A stretch of 64,000 bases of DNA from Candida dubliniensis CD36 (taxonomy: Eukaryota > Ascomycota > Pichiomycetes > Serinales > Debaryomycetaceae), in NCBI RefSeq assembly GCF_000026945.1, contig NC_012867.1, positions 1,934,501-1,998,500 on the forward strand, given 5' to 3'. Shown here one piece after another: positions 31,054-43,632 of this stretch (the stretch's first letter is position 1; each line of letters begins with the position of its first letter). The notes beneath the pieces were generated by a model, which had not been told where the DNA came from, made no database searches, and saw only the letters and a list, made by a program, of their open reading frames with translations. The position numbers were made by a program, and so were the translations under genes.

Positions 31054-32358
31054 GATGTATCACCATATATACATATACAGAAAAGAATCAATAGTGGCGG
31101 TGTGGGTTAAAAGAAATAACCACCCCCACCACCACCACCACCACAGCAGCCAACAATATAAAGAATAATAAGAAATTCTATTATATAAAGTTTAACTTTG
31201 TTAATATTTCTCTTCTGTTCTACTTCTGTTCTAGTTCTACTTCTAGTTCTTCTTCTTTATATTTTTCATATGATTATTAAACTCCATTGTTTTAGTTTGA
31301 AATTTGAAGTTGTTTCTTATTATTATCATATTATCATTTCATCATTAAGGATAATAAATTTTTTGTGGAAAAACTTTAAACTGATTTAATTATTGTGTCA
31401 TTTTTTTGAGGAAGATTTGCGTTTCTCTTACTTTCAAGTCTACTAGTTTATTTTAGTCTAGTTACAGAAATGATTCAATACACATATATATACACCAATG
31501 ACAATTAATTCATGTATATACAATGTATATATATTTTTTTTTATCGTCTATGATTAAATACAATAGAATAATAACATCAAGTGTGAGAGAGAGTAAGAGA
31601 GAGTAAGAAAGAGAAATTGACAAAGGCATTATTCATTCATTCATTTATTCATTAATTCATTTATTTATTCATTATCTTCAAAATTCTTTTTGGAATCCTT
31701 ATCAATCAAACCAAAATACCAAGAAGAAAATCATAAAGTTACATAGTCTTATCATTTTTATCGTTATCTTTTTTCTGCCTTTAACTTCTTCAAATAACAT
31801 TTTGTTTTCGTTTTTGGTGTTTTTTGGTTTTTTCATTTAATATAATCTTCCGATAATTTCCTTTGCTAAAAAAAAACTTTACAATGAAATTTTGACAGGT
31901 CAAAAAAAAAATAAAAAAAAAAAACAAAAAAAATTAGACAAGTAAGGATACATTCAAAATCATTTAAAAAATAGGAGAAAAATGAATTATTATAAGCCAT
32001 CATCTTCATCTTCATCATTATCTTCATCATCTTCATCATCTTCATCATTATCTTCATTATCATTATCATTATCATTAGTGAATAAGCATTGTTTTGTTTC
32101 GTTTTTTTTAATTTTTTTAATTTTTTTAATTTTTTTTTTCAATCCCTTTCATTAAATAAAATCATTCTTTTTCATACTACTAATCCTCTTGTGTATTAAT
32201 CATCTTCATTCTTTAATCGAAATAATAATAATAATAATAGTAGTAATAATAGTAGTAATAATAATAATACTAGTAATAATAGTAATTTATTTAAAAGCCC
32301 AATTTTAAGATGAGATTAAATCAGATGTAAAAACAATCTACCATTATTATTTGTCTTC

Positions 32359-32359
32359 G

Positions 32360-32406
<47 letters not shown>

Positions 32407-32407
32407 G
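32359..32407. repeat. Trinucleotide (GTT)n repeat
   Basis: About 16 tandem GTT units ending in GCTGTC. Confidence 0.85.
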
Positions 32408-32743
32408 CTGTCATTTTCAGCCTCAGTAACCCATTATCAAATATAATAGACAAACTAACTACAATAATAATAATAACAGCTAAGCAAAGCTAAGCAAAGC
32501 AAAGCAAAGAAAAACAACGTGTTACAGTTACACAAAGGAAACTTGAAATATATCTAAAGAAAGGCTTTTTGGTAATTTATAAATGGAATTGCTGCAATTT
32601 TATTTATTAATTGATTGGTTGTTTTCTTTTTTTTTGCATTTTATATAACACAGCAACAACAGCAACAACAGCAACGCAACAACTTAATAGAGGCAAGTGG
32701 GGCATGAAGTCATAATAATAATAATAATAAAACAAAGAGAAAG

Positions 32744-32842
32744 AAAGGAGGGAGGGAGGAGCGGGAGGGAGGGGGTGGGTAGTGGGTAGTGGGTGGGGCA
32801 GGAAGGTAAGGAGAAGATGGTGCGGTGCGGTGCGTGGGGCTG
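32744..32842 (+). repeat. Long purine/G-rich tract
   Basis: AAGGAGGGAGGGAGG-type repeats followed by GGGTAGT and GGTGC units; many GGG runs, all on the plus strand. Confidence 0.75.
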
Positions 32843-33326
32843 TGGGGCTGTGGTAAGTTAATGCGACAATAATAACACAAAGAGGCGTAGTAGTAGTAAT
32901 AACAACAATAACAACAACAACCTCTCTTTCAATCCCTTCCGAGAAATCTATATGAGTTCCAAAAAAAAAAAACACCCAAACCTAAAATCCAAAATCCAAA
33001 ATCCAAAATCCAAAGTCAAACTCAAATCTCGAATCGAATCAAATCAAATCAAAGGGGAGTTAAAACACATACATACATACATATATACATATATACATAT
33101 ATATACACAATCGAATAATTATTTATCACCGAAATTTACAAAATAAACTTTTTAACAATATTTGTTTAATTTGGAATTGTAATAACAACCAATGATACTT
33201 TCTATAGACCACCATACTAGAAGATTTTAGACCGGACTATACCATGGTTTAATTAAGATCTTGCTTTTTCAAAGGTGTAAAAATTCTTTATCGACCTAAT
33301 CTAATAATTATATTTCAATTATATTG

Positions 33327-33371
33327 AGGGAGGGGGAAGGGGGGGAGGGGAGGGGAGGGGGGAAGGGGAGG
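33327..33371 (+). repeat. G-run cluster with G-quadruplex potential
   Basis: At least six runs of four or more G separated by A or AA. Confidence 0.8.
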
Positions 33372-34607
33372 CTTATTTGAAGATCAATTTCAATAAAATA
33401 CAATAAAGAATGTATTAAACAAAAAGGGGATAAGTGAGTGAGTGGGTCTAACTACTACTAAATCTCAAAAATTGGTATTAGCAATAATAATTTATTAATA
33501 ATCACTGTCACTCTAATGTTTTTTCCTGTTTCCTGTTTCCTGTTTCCTGTTTCTAATGGATTAACTTATTTTTTCCGGACACAAGAGGAGTCTAGACTTT
33601 ATAGACACTTTCATTTATTTATTTATTTATTTATTTATATATCTATACCAATTAGAATCAGAATCATCAACACCAGCTCTCCAGTAGTAACTGTCAACTG
33701 TCAACTAAGTTTTTTAAAAAACAAAAAAAAAAAAAAAAAATAGTTAATTTTGAAAGATATGTCTAGATTCAGATTCAATTTGGACTCATAATCTATATGT
33801 TAATCAACCGAGAGAAAGAGAGAGTTAGTCGTAATCGTAGTCATAGTCGTAGTCGTAGTCGAAGTCGCCACATTTTCAATATAAGATTAGTTTTCTAATT
33901 GATATATTATTATTATTATTATATATATATATAGACAACTTATATTACTTTGATTTATAAAATATATAAAGTATTATGAAAAATATGTCTATTTGTTTCC
34001 ATGTAATATGAATTGGAAAAATAAAATAAATAAATAAATAATCTTTTTTTATAATAGTTTCTTTTTTTTTTTTTTTTTGCAAAATTTTGTTCCGGTCTGG
34101 AAACATTATTTGGATATTAAGTTTGTTTTGTTTTGTTTTGTTTTGTTTTGTTTTAGTATCATTTTAATTTTAATTTTAATTTTAATTCCGTGTTTAAGAT
34201 TATACTTATAATATGTAATGATATAAGTTAATATAGAAGGAGAAAGAAGGCAAGGCAAGGCAAAGGCAAGGCAAAGGGGGGGGAAGGGGGGTGCAAAAAA
34301 ACAAAAAAAACTGTGGATGATAAACTTTTCGATCCCATTTATCTTGTTACATTGTTCATATTGTTGTTGTTGTTGATGTTGATGTTGTAAATAAAAATCT
34401 TAAAACTCAAGATATATATTAAGATAAAATAGGATAGGATAGGATGGGATAGGATAGGACAATTAAGGGAAAGGGAAAACTCGGAATAAGTAGTAGTAGT
34501 AGTAACTAAAGAGGGTTTGGAACTTAAAACTATAAATAGACCAAACCCAATGAAGATAATCTTTTAACCGGTCAATTAGATATAGATATAGAAATTGGAA
34601 AATAGAA

Positions 34608-34612
34608 AACTC

Positions 34613-34653
<41 letters not shown>
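34608..34653. repeat. Trinucleotide (AAT)n repeat
   Basis: About 14 tandem AAT units; on the other strand it reads as poly-tyrosine in a spurious ORF. Confidence 0.85.
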
Positions 34654-36139
34654 CATTGTCTAACAAGTTATACAGCCATACACTTTTATTAAATTAAATT
34701 AAATTAATTTAAATTAATGGTATTTTTACTTTCATTAATTGATAAGAAAGCTAGTAAAATTATAGTATTACAATCAAATGGGAAATATTTATATCTATAA
34801 ATTTTTCCCCCAAATTGTCCAAGTTATCACCCATTTCCCTATCTTTTTTTATTTTTTTTTTTCTTCCTTCCTTCCTGCTTTTATCTTTACCTTACCACTC
34901 TTCTTCTTCTTCTTCTTTTGATATAAATATAATAGCTTCAAATATCAATAAGAATATTTTCTAAACATATTGTGTATGGTAGTAATAATGCATAGTAATA
35001 ATTATTAAAGAGAAGAGGTTTTTGCCCATTTTTTTGTTATAGGACATAAGGAGAGGAGGAAATATCTCTCTCTCTCTCTTGATACCCACCAAAAATTAAA
35101 CCATTTGCAACTAAATGATAAAAATCTTTTACTGTTTGTCAAAAAATAGTTTTCTAACTAAACTTATAAATGAAGAAGTTTAAAGTACTTGAAAATTTTT
35201 GCATCTAGTGTTAAAGGACTTATTTTTGCTTTTTTTTTATTTTTTATTTTTATTGGTAAATTTGAAATCATTATATTTAAGTTTATCTACTTCTACTTCT
35301 ACTTCTACTTTTACCTACCTACCTGTTGTTGTTGTTGTTGTTGTTTTGTGTGTTAAATATTTATTAGGATCAAGATCTTTACATTCGGCTTTTCCATGGA
35401 TCTCAAATATTTGTCAACCCCAAAAGAAAGGTGTTTACTTTATAATTCACTTTTAGCTTGATACTATGAGGTAATATTTACAATTATTAAAGTACTATAT
35501 ATATATATATCAAATCATTGTTAATTTTGCGTTAAACTACTCCAGTCCAGTCCAGTTCAAATCACCCCCCCCCCCCTTTATTTCCAATCATTCACACAAC
35601 ATAAAAAAAGAAGAAGAAAAAAAGGGGGCGGGGAGGGGATAGGGCGGACGTGGGAAGGAACGGGAAGAAAACAACGAATGAGGCGACATTCGGCAGGAAA
35701 GAGGAGGGGGGAGGGGGGAGGGGGGGAGAGAGAGGAAGAAAAAAAATAATGTGGCAATGGAATAGTACGCCGCCGAGAAAAAATAGAATAGAAAGTAAAA
35801 GTAAAAGTAAAAGTAAAAGTAAAGAATTCTGTTGTGCGTGTATCAAAGTAAAATTTATTCTTCTTCTTCTTTGGTGGAAGAAGAAGAAGAAGCAAAAAAG
35901 GAGAAATCAAAACAAATCAAAAATCTAAAAATCTAAATTTAAAAAAAAAAAAAAAAAATAACTTCATTGTAAAATCATCAAATATAAACAACAAACAACA
36001 AACAACAAGAACCATTTAAACAACACCATTCGGAACCAACCAAAGATAGACTATTATTTATTAGGATACACAAACGGATAGACAGATATATATATATATA
36101 TATTTATTTATATCTTTATTTATTGATTTATTTATTTAT

Positions 36140-37774
36140 ATGGGAATATTCAGTAGTCTAGACGCCTCCATAGATGGAGATGAATATATTCAAAAATTAG
36201 CCACTTATATACGTAAAAATGAGGAATCATTAGCCAATGGATTATTATGTTTTAGTAAAATTCAAGAAAATCAATCAAATTTAAATAAAATCAAACCATT
36301 AAGATTAAGTTTCACTTTGCATCATTTATATTATATTATTGAAAGAATTGATAGATCATCATTAGATGTTGATGTTGGTCCTTTAAATATTAAATCAGAT
36401 AATCCAAATCATGAACCAACATTTATATCATTTATGGCTAATAAATCTAAATCATTAAATGGTCATTTTGATAGTGATAATAGATCAATAACTTCAATTG
36501 ATTCAGTTAGATCTATTGTTTCTAATGCATCATTTTATTGGCGATCATTTAGAGTTAGTAAAGATCCTAAAGTTATTAATAAAGATATTAAATATTTATA
36601 TTCTTCATTCACAAAAATTCCTTGTTTAATTTTTAATCCTAAAACAAAAATTAATACCATTAGTTCTTATGAAGAATATCCTTGTGATACTTCTATACCA
36701 ATTCAAATGTTTAAAAATTTACAAGTTTTAGAAATTATAGATTATGATCCTAATGAAATTTTTGGTTGGCATATATTAAGTGAACAATTAAGAATATTAA
36801 TTATTCGTAAAGCTAATATTACTAGTATTGAAGAAGTAATGTTTCAATTAGTAGAAGATGATTCATTAGGTAGACAAAGTTTTAATTCAACTTCTTCATC
36901 ATTATCATCATTTAATTCTACTGGTATTAGTCGTGCTAATACTATTACTACTACTACTACTGCTACTGCTACTGCTACTACTACTGCTACTACAACTACT
37001 ACTACTACTACCACTACAAATTCTACTATTCCTGAAAATGCATCATTTTATAATAATAAATTTAGAGCCAAAAAACCTTATACTAATGGTTTAGAAAGGA
37101 TAACATCTCGTCATAGTACAGGAAGAAATAAATCTACTTCCGTTTCAGCTTCAGCTTCAGCTTCTTCTTCTTCATCAACTTCTCGTCATGATACAAGATG
37201 GTCTTTATTAAAACAATTGACAATTTCAGAAACTTCAATATCTAATATTAATCGACAATCATTTAAAAATTTAACTAATTTAGTGAAATTAAATTTATCA
37301 AATAATTTATTACAATCAGTTCCTCAAGGTTTAGAACAATTAATTAATCTTAGATATTTGAATTTAGCTGATAATAAAATAACTAATTTAAAAGGAGTGG
37401 AAAATTTAATATCATTAATAAAACTTGATATAAGGAAAAATCCTATTAATAATTTACAACCATTAATTAAACTTGCCACTAAAACTCATTATCAAGTATA
37501 TATATCATCAACATCGGCATTGGCATCGGCATCAACATTGGCATCAACATCGACATTGGCATCGACATTGGCATTTTCTTCTTCTTCTTCATCATCAATT
37601 CCGATAGATTCTATGAAATTATTGGAATTGGAAATTAGTTTACGTCAAAAAATTAAAAAACATCAATCATTATCACAAAATGTAATATCAACTAGTAATT
37701 ATAATTCACTGAAATTGAAACTGAATCTGAATCCAAAATTACAATTACAATTACTGTCAACTTCAAAACCACAC

Positions 37775-37823
<49 letters not shown>

Positions 37824-38443
37824 GGGATTTCAATAATACCAATAATATAACTACTAGTAGTAGTAGTAGTAGTAGTAGTAATATTGGTTCTGTGAATAAT
37901 TCTCCAGATAAATCAAACATCAACATCAACATCAACTCCAACTCCAATTCTAATTCCAATTCCAATTCCAATTCCAATTCCAATTCTAATTCTAATTCTA
38001 ATTCTAATTTTAATTCTAATTCCAATAATCAAAATTCAACCAATATCAACAACTCACTTTCTTCAAAACTGATATTGACAAATACAAATAATAATTCTTC
38101 TCCTTCTTTTGAAACCACCATTGATAAAAAACCTACAACTACAACTACAACTACAACCACCACCACAACCACCACCACTTCTGGTACGAAAAGTCCGAGA
38201 TTTTCACTGCAATTCATGCATCATTTAAATGATTCTAATAATTCAATTCCTTCAAATAATTCAATTAAACGATCAACAACATCAACAACAACATCATCAA
38301 CCTTAATTGATCATGAACATAACCACAACAATAACAACAATAGCAACAATGGTAATACTAATACTAATAGCAATAGTAATAGTAATAGTGCTGCTCCTAA
38401 TATTGTTACAACGGTTCAAGTTACAGTTCATATGAGTTCATAA
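36140..38443 (+). CDS. Leucine-rich repeat protein with long Asn/Ser/Thr tracts, function unknown
   Basis: A 767-residue protein. Residues 1-270 form an ordinary globular-looking region (LRLSFTLHHLYYIIERID, NLQVLEIIDYDPNEIFGW) that starts an LRR array. After a Thr/Ala-rich insert (about 272-295) and a Ser tract, clear LRRs follow at about 353-440 (LVKLNLSNNLLQSVPQGLEQ, LRYLNLADNKI, LIKLDIRKNPI). The overall plan recalls fungal LRR proteins related to the LKB1-interacting protein, but I do not recognise a named gene. The last 300 residues are mostly poly-Asn (AAT repeat at about 37773-37822), poly-Ser, an (Asn-Ser)n run from a hexanucleotide repeat (about 37930-38030) and poly-Thr. No membrane segment. 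Confidence 0.85.
37773..38030 (+). repeat. In-frame AAT, AGT and TCCAAT/TCTAAT repeats in the LRR gene
   Basis: Tandem AAT (poly-Asn), AGT (poly-Ser) and hexanucleotide TCCAAT/TCTAAT (Ser-Asn) units, all in the reading frame. Confidence 0.9.
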
Positions 38444-38902
38444 TGTTCTTCTTCTTGTTGTTGTTGTTGTTCTTCTTCTTGTTGTCTATATTTGTATATT
38501 TGTATGTTTTATTCTTTTATGTCTTGGATAGATAATTTTTGTAAAATCTTTACGTATTTTTATTTTTTTTTTTTTTTTTTTTTTGTTTTAATAATAAATA
38601 ATCATAATTATATTAATAACGATTAATAGTAAAAAATCTAATTGAAGTTTGTTTTATCTTTTGTTTTTGAAGAAAATAATAATAATAATAATAATAATAA
38701 CATTTCATATAATAATATATTTTAAATCAACATATAACCTCTATCTATACCAATTTTATATTTTCTAATCAATCTTTATTTTTCCCCAGTTCACTCTTTT
38801 ACCATAAATTTTTTTTTTTTTTTTTTCTTTTCTTTTTGTTGTTGTTGTTAGCATTTTAAGCAAATTCCCAATTATATATATATAAATATATATATGTACT
38901 TG
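38444..38902. other. Convergent intergenic region, LRR gene / beta-glucosidase
   Basis: About 460 bases with TTG/TTC repeats just after the LRR stop, two long T runs (38561-38584 and 38811-38826), an AAT repeat near 38676-38701 and TA repeats near 38873-38895. No ORF. Confidence 0.4.
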
Positions 38903-41735
38903 TTAACACCCAATATCAATTTCTCCACATAATTCAACCCGTCGACTAGTTGAAGAAATATATATTTTATAAGTCCCCGTTTGTATAATCCATTGTTGAG
39001 ATTCAGAATCCCATATACTTAAATCTCGATGTAAAATATTGAAATATATTTTTGTTGATTTCCCTGATTCTAAAAACACTTTTTCAAATCCTCGTAATAC
39101 TTTAGGTGGTGATATTAATAATGTACTAGGAAATTCAATATATAATTGACTCACATATCCTCCTTTGATTTTACCAACATTTTGGATTTCAACACTAACT
39201 TCATATAAAACTTCCCATAAGGCAGGATTACCACCAAGAGTACCACCAGCTAATGGAGGTGACGTTGCTTGATCAGGATTATAATCTCCAGGATATTCAA
39301 AAGTATCTTCTTCATCAATCAGTCGCACATTCTCATTATATAAATATGGATATATATACCCAGGATTAGGATCAAAATCATCATGAGGGAATAATGCATC
39401 TTCAGGATCACAAACATCATCTTCCACAGTTTTAATAATTGGTAAATATTCCATAGGATAAGGCAAATATTCCGAAGGTGGATTGATTTCATTGATCTTT
39501 AAATTGGAAATTTTGAAATTGGTAAAAGATAATCCATATCCAAATTCAAATCGAGGTTTAATATTATGTTTATCGAAAAATCGATAATCTAAATAAATAT
39601 CTCGATCAAAATTATCTTGAGGTTCCATATCACCAGCAGTTAAATCATCAATAATTGGCACATAATGTTGTCTTTTCCGAGCTATAGTAAATGGTAATTT
39701 CCCTGAAGGATTAACATCACCAAATAATACATCAGCAATGGCCTGACCAACAAATTGCCCTAAAGGTGGTGCAAATACTACTGCAACAACATTGTCATGT
39801 TCAATCCATCGTTCCATATTAACCGGCCCCGTTGATGAAACAACAACCACTGTTTTATGACATTTATCAGCAATTTTTTCAATCAATTCATCTCCATTAT
39901 GCCATAACGACAAGTTTTGTCTATCTCCAAAATTTTTTTCAAGATACACATATCCTTCACCAGAAAATGAATTGACAAACACAATTGATAGATCAGCATA
40001 ATCGGCTAAATCAGCATTAGTTTCACAATCCCAGTTATCACGACAATAATCAACAACAATGCCTCGTTCTCTGGCCTTTCGGGCTATTGCCTCATAGGGG
40101 GTGATTACAAATGGATTCCCAACAGCTGCTGACCCCCAACCACTTGTCAATACACCATTTACACATCTCTGGTCTTTGCAATTAAACCCCTTAGAGTCCG
40201 GTCCAGCACCTTGTCCCGATATGAAGAGTCGTCTCACCCCATCATTTTTATCAATTGGTAAATTGTGTCCACTATTTTTAAGTAAAACAATGGCTTCTCT
40301 TGCCACTGTCAATGCAGTATTATCACTAAATTCAGAACGAGCTTCCACATGCCAGTTTTTTTGCACTATGGGACCATAATGTTGATAAGGAAACTCTTGG
40401 CCATATGTATGATGAGTCCATGAGCTAAAATTAGGTATATCATCTTCCAGTGGTAATTGAACATTCTCAAGAGCGAAAAAGGGAGCCAATATTCTCATTA
40501 CCATATCGTTTAATCGCTCTTGACTAATGGTACCATTGTACACAGCACGAGTCAATAATGGACCCCAATAAGATTTCCCCGTTAGCCAATCGTCAAACAC
40601 TTCTCCAGGCATTGTCATATCTAGTCCAGCAAGTACAGAACTGACCCCAGTATGTTGAGCCCCCCAATCAGATACTACAAATCCTTGGAATGACAATTCG
40701 GCTTTCAATAGATAATTCAACAAATACGAGTTTTCACAAGCATAAGTATTGTTGATACGGTTATAGGCACACATTACACTGCCTACTCCCGCTCTAACAA
40801 CATTAGCAAATGGCCAAAGATAAATCTCGTGCATTGCTCTATCACCGATATTGGCACTAAGTGAACATTGAAGACGATCCCAGTCATTTTCATCCCATTC
40901 TCCAACTTGTCGAAAATGTTCTTGTTCGTTACCAACTAAATGTCTTGCTGTTGCTATTACACCTTCATCCTGTAATCCTTCAACTGTGGCAGCACCACCA
41001 ATTCCTTGCAAATATGGATCAGCACCAAATGACTCCCAGTTACGACCTGCTGCTGCTTTCAATCCCATGGGACCAATCACTGGACCCAAGGCGATATGGA
41101 CTCCCTTTTTCTTATGTTCTTTGCCCATAGCTTTTCCACGAAGATACATTAATCCTTTATTAAATGTGGCACCAGTTGCTAATCCTGATGGGAAATGTGT
41201 GACAAAATCAGTAAATCGAACTCCATTAGGACCATCTTGAAGACAAAGATTGGGGATTCCTAATCTTGGAACACTGCCAGTATTACCAACACAAGGACCT
41301 GACCCCCATCCAGTGCCTGTTGTCAAATTGACTTTTTCAGCAAATGACATTTTCTCAATCAATTTACGGGCTTTGTCAAAAGCTTTTTGCCAGGCTCCTT
41401 CAATTCTACCGCCAAGAGCTTAAAAAATGAGTTTTTTTTTTTTTATCTTAGTATTAATATAATATTCAAGTGGGAAAAGGGCAATTATCAGTTTAATACT
41501 TACGTGAAGGATAATAACCTTCAGAACAAAAATAATCTTCTTGATCATCAGTTATAAATAATGGAGATTCAGCATGACGAGATCTTTTTTGAAGAGATAA
41601 TGGTTGATTCTTGTGATTGATTGAACTGGTTAAATTGGTGAATTTTGAACTCAAACTAAAACTTATAGAATCGTCATTCTTGGAAATGGTTTTATGAATC
41701 AAGGTGATGAATATTAATAGATTAATCAAGAACAT
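38903..41735 (-). CDS. Secreted GH3 beta-glucosidase, spliced
   Basis: Exon 1 is 41735-41504, exon 2 is 41418-38903; joined they give 915 residues. The N-terminus MFLINLLIFITLIHKTIS is a signal peptide. After splicing the junction reads GYYPSPLGGRIEGAWQKAF, the normal GH3 opening. GH3 blocks follow: LQDGPNGVR, AAAGRNWESFGADPYL, ARHLVGNEQEHFR, and GFVVSDWGAQHTG with the nucleophile Asp328. The second domain has IVLLKNSGHNLPI and NPSGKLPFTIA, then a fibronectin III-like C-terminus (GGYVSQLYIEFP). Such enzymes remove terminal glucose from beta-glucosides outside the cell. An acidic Pro/Tyr insert lies near residues 715-775. No GPI signal is seen. Confidence 0.93.
41419..41503 (-). other. Intron of the GH3 beta-glucosidase gene
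   Basis: On the minus strand the 85-base intron starts GTAAGT (41503) and ends TTAAG (41419), with TACTAAG at 41447-41453 as a near-consensus branch site. Without splicing the reading frame stops three codons after the donor, and the GH3 N-terminal block would be lost. Confidence 0.9.
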
Positions 41736-42583
41736 AATTCAATTGTTTGGCAATTATTTTGTGGTTGCTGAAGCGGTTAAATAGTTGAAGTTTTTTTTTT
41801 TTTTTTTTTACAACCATTATTTTTTTTTTTTTTTCCTTTTCTTAAACACAGCTGTTATATGTCTATCAAAATTACGACTATACACATTGTAAACCTCTGG
41901 ATCTTATTTGAAGAATTGGACGGTTGGAAGCTTTATAGAAGTATTCCAAACTGTTTGTCTTATAGAAACTATCTAAACAAACCTATACTTGTTTGACTAC
42001 AAAAAACACAAGAATTATAATATAACCACAATTTGTACATTATATACTCGTATATATATATATATATATATAACGAAATCCCGAATTATATATCAGTAAG
42101 GAAATAATTCAGACTTATTTCCTATATTTGAAATGGGTGAGTAGGTTAGTAATATAATCAACTATGAATGTTGATGTTGCTGAGTAGCCCCAAATAATTC
42201 CAATGGTTTGGTTTTGCTAATTAAAGGCTACGGAGGATATTCACAAGTTATGACAAATTCATAATTTACCACATTTGAACTAAATTCATCAAACTCCATT
42301 GCCTACATTGTATTCTATTAAGCTGTTTCATCAATTAAGTCAAACATTGCTATTTCGCACTAAGTTGTTAGCTTTATGGACTAGCTACGTCAAGTTAAAC
42401 TAGAAATGTAATTTTTTTCTACAAATGAGGTGAAAGCAATCATCATCATCATCATCATCACCCAACACTTCTGGTTCGCCAATTAATAAATCCAACCTTG
42501 TTTTTTGTTGTCTTGACGATCTGCAAATTTTACAGACCAACAAATCAGCTAGAATAGCCTAGTGGGATTTACCATTGCAAGCT
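41736..42583. promoter_or_regulatory. Beta-glucosidase upstream region and tRNA 5' flank
   Basis: About 850 bases. Two long T runs lie at 41791-41809 and 41820-41834 in the glucosidase promoter, a TA repeat at 42052-42072 and a CAT repeat at 42440-42460. No ORF is recognised. Confidence 0.4.
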
Positions 42584-42655
42584 TCTCTTGTAGTTTAACG
42601 GTCAGAATACGCGCTTGTCACGCGCGTGATCGGGGTTCGATTCCCCGCAAGAGAG
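42584..42655 (+). tRNA. tRNA-Asp (anticodon GTC)
   Basis: A 72-base cloverleaf without intron. The acceptor stem TCTCTTG pairs with CAAGAGA, followed by discriminator G. The D arm is TAGTTTAACGGTCAGAAT, the anticodon arm CGCGCTTGTCACGCGCG with GTC at 42617-42619, and the T arm CGGGGTTCGATTCCCCG. A T run just downstream (42660-42667) is the Pol III terminator. The arms match yeast tRNA-Asp closely. Confidence 0.97.
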
Positions 42656-43632
42656 TAATTTTTTTTTGCACCAATAGACTTCTCTTTTTTTTTATTTTTT
42701 TCACATCTTTTTCTGCCTCAAAATTTTGGATTTCACAATTTTGTTCAATTGGAAATTCTACTAACTTCCATAAATGTGACCATTGGGGTTTTATCATAAT
42801 TATGGAGTCTTTTCTTTTTGTAAGTCATTAAGAAACGCAAAAGATATGAACAAATGGTTGAGTTATCAGTACAATAAGAACCACAAAATATCTTACAATG
42901 TTAACAGTAAGTGATTGAACAGAATAAACTCTTCTTAGCCATAATTAGCAAATTAACAAACACTGTTATTTGAAAAGAAAGAGATTTAGAATCCTCGTCT
43001 AAAATATGCATAAAGAGAACAGTTTGTTGCTGTTACTTTCTTGTTTCTGCATCAAAAAAGAATAAATAAATATGTTATTGGTTAGGCAAACCTAATCTAT
43101 GCATATCATGGTAACACCACTTTCTTAGTTTTTTTTTTTTCAAAAAGGGTTTTGATTGTGAATTTTTAATGTTTACAAAAAGAATGGAGATTGTCTAACA
43201 GTTGATAGAACTAAGGGGTTGAGGTATGATAACAGCAAATACTGGTGATCAAACAAAGAGAATTATTATTATTAACACCAGACGCAGGTGGTGGCGGTGG
43301 TTGGAACAAGAAAGAATGAGGAAGAAGAAAAAGAAAGAAAAAAAAAAAAAAAAAAGGGGGGGCTGCGGCAGAGGGGACGAAGATTTAGTTGAAAAGGAGA
43401 CAAGAAATAAAAACACGAGGCCAAAAAAAAAAATTACGCCAAACAAGAAAACACAACAACAACAACAACAACAACATAAAAAAAAAATAGGGAAAGAAAA
43501 GAAAAGCAAAGCTCAAAAAAAAAAAGGGACAAAAAAAAAACCACTCATTCTTGTTTCATTTTGTATTGCCCTTTAGTAATCAATCGTATTCACATAACAC
43601 ACCCTTTCTTACTTACAAGGTAATTTAACAAT
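42656..43632. promoter_or_regulatory. Region between tRNA-Asp and the Asn-rich gene
   Basis: About 980 bases. The right half is purine-rich with A runs and a CAA repeat (43454-43475); a G run follows an A run at 43350-43363. Open frames here are repeat readings. It should contain the promoter of the downstream gene. Confidence 0.35.
42659..42667 (+). terminator. Pol III terminator of tRNA-Asp
   Basis: A run of T on the plus strand begins 4 bases after the end of the mature tRNA. Confidence 0.85.

Larger units (their letters stand above)
27094..36139. other. Gene-free block of about 9 kb between the DHA2 and LRR genes
   Basis: No convincing ORF, tRNA or known structural RNA was seen on either strand over this divergent interval. 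The open frames present are low-complexity readings of repeats. The sequence is AT-rich with dozens of microsatellites (mono-, tri-, penta- and hexanucleotide), long A runs and many G-runs, nearly all on the plus strand. It could be a very long promoter or 5' leader of either flanking gene, a non-coding transcript locus, or a chromosomal element such as a centromere or origin. The sequence alone does not decide. Confidence 0.7.

Noticed and set aside
30869..31168. ORF with a long poly-Val run
   Set aside because: Translation of (TTG)n; no flanking domain.
27094..36139. CRISPR array, rRNA or plasmid-like element in the gene-free block
   Set aside because: The repeats are simple microsatellites without unique spacers, and no rRNA or replication gene was seen.
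37699..38025. Minus-strand ORF of Leu-Glu repeats
   Set aside because: Antisense shadow of the Ser-Asn repeat of the LRR gene.
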